NCBI GenBank assembly: GCA_946803715.1
Contig: CAMPET010000400.1
Location: 1-22,971, forward strand
Direction: 5' to 3'
Source: Beroe ovata
Taxonomy: Eukaryota > Ctenophora > Nuda > Beroida > Beroidae
DNA: 22,971 bases
The notes under the pieces were generated by a model. That model had not been told where the DNA came from and ran no database searches. It saw only the letters and a list, made by a program, of their open reading frames with translations. The position numbers were made by a program, and so were the translations under genes. This document shows positions 12,201 through 18,200 of the stretch, in pieces. Positions within the stretch are counted from its first letter, which is position 1. Every line of letters begins with the position of its first letter.

Positions 12201-15200
12201 GAAGTGGTGTCAAGGGAAGCAATGTCAGGGGATGTAGTGTCAGGGGAAGCGGTGTCAAGAAAAATGGTGTCAAGAAAAGTGGTGTCAGGGGTAGTGTGAA
12301 GTGAAGTGGTGTCAGGGGGAGTTGTGTCAAGATGGTTCCTACCTCCGACAGTGAGAGACATGGTTTTCTCAGCAGTCCCATCATCAGTCCTTACTGAGCA
12401 TGTGTAATGCCCTTCATGGCTAGAATCAACATATGTAATGTTGTGCGCAGCTATGCTCACAATCGAATCCGAGGTGAGATTCGTCACCAGTGTTTNATAG
12501 TGCAATTCCGGGAAGTAGGAGGAGTTGCGAAAGAAAAGCGAAACTTTGCAAATAAGATTAGCCACTAAAATAGCTACCAGAGGATAGCCACTAAAATAGC
12601 GCAAGTGATACTCACAACGTCTTCATTATCGATCATCTTGTCGTTCCTATACCATGTGATGTCAGGTTTGGGACTACCAGTTGCTATACACATCAGAGTA
12701 ACGTATTTGGAGTTAGGTAGTTCCACCGTGGAGAGCGTTTGAGTTAGGGGTCGCACTTTGAATACAGGAGCAGCTAGACGGGGTGAGAGTGGTGTCAAGA
12801 ACAGTGGTGTCAAGGGAAGTGGAGTCAAAGAAAAGTGGTGTCAAGAAAAGTGGTGTCAAGGGAAGTGGTGTCAAAGAAAAGTGGTGTCAAGGCAAACGGT
12901 GTCAGGGGATGTGGTGTCGGGGGAAGTGGTGTCAAGGGACGTGTTGTCAGGAGGAGTGGTGTCAAGGCACGTGGTGTCAGGGGGAGTGGTGTCAGGGGGA
13001 GTGGTGTCAAGATGTCTCCTACCTCCAACAGTGAGAGACATGGTTTTCACAGCAGTCCCATCATCAGTCCTTACAGAGCATGTGTAATGCCCTTCATGGC
13101 TAGAATCAACATTTGTAATGTTGTGGGCGGCTACGCTCACAATCGAATCCGAGGTGAGATTCGTCACCAGTGTTTCCGTCCCTGTGGGGAGGGTACAGAA
13201 TGAGCATCACCGTGTCAGTACTCATCGTCAAACAAATCAAAACAAATACAATCCCAGCCGCAGGGGTAATACTAGTCCCGAACACCATACAGACTCAGAG
13301 GGTGGGTGGGGGCAATTGTCAGTTGTCACACTACGGGGGGCAATAGTATAACACTTCACAAAACCCACCAGTTATGTCGACATGGAGAATGGTGATGGAA
13401 ACGGGTGGAATTCCCCGGACAACACACTGCACTGAGAAGAGCTGTTCTCCGGCCGCAATCAGCGAGTCAGGGGTGAAGTATAGGATGTCTGGGGACAAAT
13501 CATCTGAAAATCGTGGGTTCAATAGTATGAGACATGAGTCGAAAATCAAAGCATGATAATGTCACGAGGGTTGAAGAGGGTTTACATTTATACGGTGGTG
13601 CTCAAACCTTCCGAAGATGTCGGTAGGATGAAATTGGACGAGAATAAGATCAGATAAAGCCAAGGCATTAGCGAGATGGATTAAAGTTTTTCTCACATTT
13701 CCCGAACTACAAAATCCACGATAATAATTATCAGTAAATTGAGATAAAATGCTCGAAGAATGATATAAGTAGATTACAAAGTAGACTATTTCTAGCACTC
13801 ACAAGGAGCAACAATTTCACACGATATTGCGATATACTTAGAATAATATAAAACTTGGTTCCTCCTGCTGCTACAGATATGTATAACAAGACACAGTAAA
13901 GCAGTGAAACGCATATAATATGCAGCTCGCAAACTTCGGGTCCCATGCAGGTTGGTAACCACTCAGATCTTGCCAGAGAAGAACAATATATGAATACAAG
14001 ATTCTGAGGAGTTCTGAGTAGTGACATGGAAACTTAAGAAGTGATAAGACATTAAATTAGTGAATCAAGAAGCATTTATGCGGCCGATATATTGAATCTG
14101 AATTTCATAACATTTCAAGTGCTTGCTTACTATACAGAAATTTTCACAGATGTTAGATATGCAGAAATGCACAAAGCTTCAAAATTTGATGGAATTTTAT
14201 AATTTCGTGAATTGTACATGAATTCGAGATTAAGTTATTTGATTCAAGCGTGTGAATTTATGTGAAATAAGTTTTCCAAGTGCACATATGTCATAATATC
14301 GGGTATCAAAACCGAATATTACAGATCGAAAAAATTGAATAAACTAAAATATTTGACGCGTGAAATTTGATTATCAAGCTGGTTAGAAAAAATTCTTTAT
14401 CGAAGAGTTCAAAATAGAATATTTTGAATACTTCCATGCAGCATCCTGTGCTTCTCATCGATTTTCAGCCAAGTATATAAACGGTAAACTTCATTACAAC
14501 TTTACTAATGGAAGTATAGTGTCTGAATGCTACTTAGACAGTACATGAATAGTATCATGATGGCGATATCTGATACAAACACCATTATATGAGCAGAATA
14601 CATGTATCCCATATAATATATATGGTGTGCTTGTAGGGTCATAAGTAGGACTATAGCTATTAGCACAATGTCAGTGCATGTAGCATGATGGACAATCTCC
14701 AGCTCCAATGATACAGAGCGGAATGGATATATATGGTCACCTTAAGCATAGGCAAGTGGGTACTTGGTATGGCAAAGATTGAATTCTTTCTCTACTTTTG
14801 CTGATACTGTTAACTGAGTATAGATAGTTCCTATACTGAGTACAATAGATAGTCTCTTTAAAGTATTAAGTATAGAGATGTCCTATATAGGTATCGGATT
14901 GATATAGGAATCTGGAATACTTCCTAACCTGCCTCAGTGTCATCTCCAACATAATCTTCCCAATAGAGAACTCCCCCCTCAGGAGTAGAGCACGAGTCCT
15001 CCACCTTCCATCCACTGCGGTAAAATGTATCCTGGATGAAGAGTGGCTCCATTTCCCGCCCCGACACGACCACATGGGACTGGACGGGCGAGTAGGCGAT
15101 GGTAACGGGGGTTATAGGGAGACTAGTGTCCTGTAGAGGGGATGCAATTGTCAAGATGAAGATGGAGATAATTTGTCAAAACTGTATAACATGACATTCT

Positions 15201-18200
15201 ATAGATGTATTGATGTATGTATAGAGGTATGTATAGAGGCATGTATATTGTATAACAAGTATGTATAGATGTATGACGTATGTATAACATGTATGTCACA
15301 CAGAAACATTCACGGAGAGAATGCCCTCTCCCTCTCTCCTGTCACTTTAACTACCATGACTCACCTCTTGCCACGTGGCGGTAGAATCTCTCCACTCCAG
15401 GTGGAACAAACCACCCTCCTCCGTTACCACCCAGATCTTGTAATCGTCCACAGCTATACTCGTGATGGCGCCATTGGCAAATCCCGGGATCGTATCCAAC
15501 TTTGTAACCATGGTAACCAATCCCGACTTGGTTACGTCGCTCTGATCATCAGTGACGTCTTCATCACTGATTGTGACGGTTGAAAATGTGTTGTCGTCGG
15601 TAACAGCTAGATACATCGCGATAGAGGAGTTGAGATATTCTTCATTCTGCAGCATCTCAGCACCTGGGGGTATCACCAATTAATAACAAGCAATTAGCTA
15701 ATTGTCTATGACTCAATTATAAACGACCCAAGTTATCATGAATCACACGTGATCATGTCCGGCTCGTACCATCATGAAAAAGAGCGGTGATTGCCTGGAA
15801 ACAGCATGTGTCTAGTGGCATCCACTCCTCGGCTAGAGCTCTCTTCACCAGTAGCTCGCCACTGCTTGTATCCAGTGCTCTGATCAGTTTATCATCATGA
15901 CGGTTAAGTCGGATAGTATGATCGATAGATGCATCCAGAAGTAGGAATAATTCGAATAACGCATGAAAATAGAATTTGTCCCTCACATTAGCCTGTTCTT
16001 TGTATCGAGAGTCTGCAAGGAATACGTAGCTGTATCACTGCTTTCAGGGTAGTTGATTGTAGTCCACTGTCTGCCCATGCAAATGCTCAGCGAACCAGAA
16101 ACCATTGCCAAATACGTTGATTCTGAGATGCAGATGATACATCGATACATATTGCGATCCGGGAATTTGGAATCAGATATAACAATGGATTGGACATCAG
16201 ATAATAAGTCCTGATAATCGATCTATCATAGAAGTCGACGTTTAAACAATTCTAAATTCAATTCCATAATTCTGATTCCTTTAGGATTAAATTCATGTCA
16301 TACCTAACTTAATGACAGATGATGAGCCTGATATACGATCAAAGTGTGTTGATAGCTGACAGCTGATAACATCAAGATGCTCAACTTGGATTTGTGGCGT
16401 TGTGTCATTCTGAAATCAAGTAGAGACCAATTTGAAGTTAAAATCTTGTAATGGTCTTGTAATCATAATCCTGGTAAGCTCGCGAGAATTCGATACTCAT
16501 CTTATTACCTGTAAATCTGGGAGCTTGATCCCATTCCTGGACCATTCGATCAGAACACCATCTACAAAATTTGGCACACATTCAAAATATGCCATGGAAT
16601 CATCTCCAAAGGAGCCTCTGGACAAGAAGTATCGTTCACGAACGGGCCTTTCGAATTCCAGGGGCTCTGAAATGGAAATCTCGTCATATTCGCAAATGAG
16701 AAATATGTCACAACCATGAAATATATAGTGGCGAGTGCCCTAAACTCATTACAAACTGCCAAGCTTTCCCGAGTTACCAGTTCAATTCCTAGTGTTGCAA
16801 ATCAAACCGACATGTCACACATGGCAGCGGCAGAACTAACCATAAACAGTGATATCAGCCAGGGCTGAATCAGACCCGGCTGGGTTGACAGAGAAGCACT
16901 GGAGCTGTGTTGAGGATGTAATGTTACTGAGGATGTAAACTGTGGACTCGGTTACGTGCTCTGTGTTCACTTCCGTATACACAGCCTGAAGAAGGGTTCA
17001 CATTAATCATTGAATAACGCTTGACAGATCACAATAGCGCGTTACCATGGTAACACGCGTGGCCTTATGCTAACGCGCGTGACCCCAGTACCAACCTGTG
17101 CCGGGATTGGTTGTATGACGGTAGTAGGTGTGGGGATGCCAAACACTCGGCAAGTCAGCGTGACTGTACTACCGGAGGGAACGACCAGACTACTCGCCGA
17201 GAACGACATGATCTCAGCTCGGGATTGGGCTGAAATAGATATGATTCGTTAAACGATGCCGAATTCATTTCACACATCGAAACATTTCCCATGCGGGACA
17301 TAATATTGCACAAGCGATCAATATTTTACTTTTACTCACGCATGTCCATGATATTGATCGGAGAGATTGAGATGAGGCTACAGCTAGACCCTCTGACATA
17401 AGAATCAGTCGTCACGGAAACAATCTCGTTGGAAACTGTTAAACCTGCACGGGAAGAGAGTGGATTAGCACACGTGTACTGTGAACTATAACACGTGTCC
17501 ATCACGTTACGTGTCTATCATGGTCATCATGGCGCGCTTACCGAGAATGTCGCCGGAGTAGGAAGTGATGGAGTTAAGTTTAGCATTCACTGCGATGTTT
17601 TCCTTCCACGTTGATCGTACATCAGTGGTAGACTTTTTCTTTATCTGAGTATCAAACAATAAATTTTGAGAAAGAATGCCACATGAATTTTGAAGAATTC
17701 ATATCGAAGATTATCGCCATTGCAGAGCATGATATGATATATTGCACGTGTTCAGTGTGCACGCTGTACCTTATTATCCTGGGTGAGTGCTATGAGATAG
17801 CCCTCGTTGTCGAATGTAATACTCCGGAAATTGCCATTTCCCGGTGTTCTGATCTGAGGAAAATGAGGTATTGAGGTACCATAACGCTGGATCAAAATGT
17901 TACATACGACTTATTGGAAATGTTGTGTGAGTGGGGATATGATATTGGAAATGAAGGTTACAAAATTCACATCTCGGACACCAGTCTTAGGGTAGGTATA
18001 GAATTCCGTCTTTCTCTACCTTTTTCCATGGACCCTTCTTCATCTTAGTCCAGAAGGTTGAGAAACTGTCTACAGCGTAGAGCTTCTCATCTGGTCCCAT
18101 TGCAACATCAACCAACTTCAGACTGGAAAGAAAACAATTAAATTTTTCAAAAAATTTACATTTTTCAGGACAATTACCTAGGTACATTTTTCAATACATG

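Larger units (their letters stand above)
11703..13175. repeat. Two tandem copies of a 0.7-0.8 kb unit joined by N at 12496
   Basis: The left unit is 11703-12495 and the right unit 12497-13175. Both begin ATAGTGCAATTCCGGG and contain, in the same order, a 27-bp VNTR, the first half of Ig6, a 15-bp minisatellite and the second half of Ig5. They differ by scattered substitutions and by VNTR copy number (27-bp unit about 2.5 against 1.5 copies; minisatellite about 20 against 15 monomers), as two alleles would. Confidence 0.85.

Noticed and set aside
12091-12384. Open frames with LDTT/PLTP repeats on both strands
   Set aside because: They are the 15-bp intronic minisatellite, which lacks stops because its period is a multiple of three. 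They lie between exons joined by matching phases.
14505-14708. Hydrophobic minus-strand frame that might be a transmembrane exon
   Set aside because: No acceptor and donor in the phase-1 pattern required by the flanking exons, which join cleanly without it; composition is intron-like.
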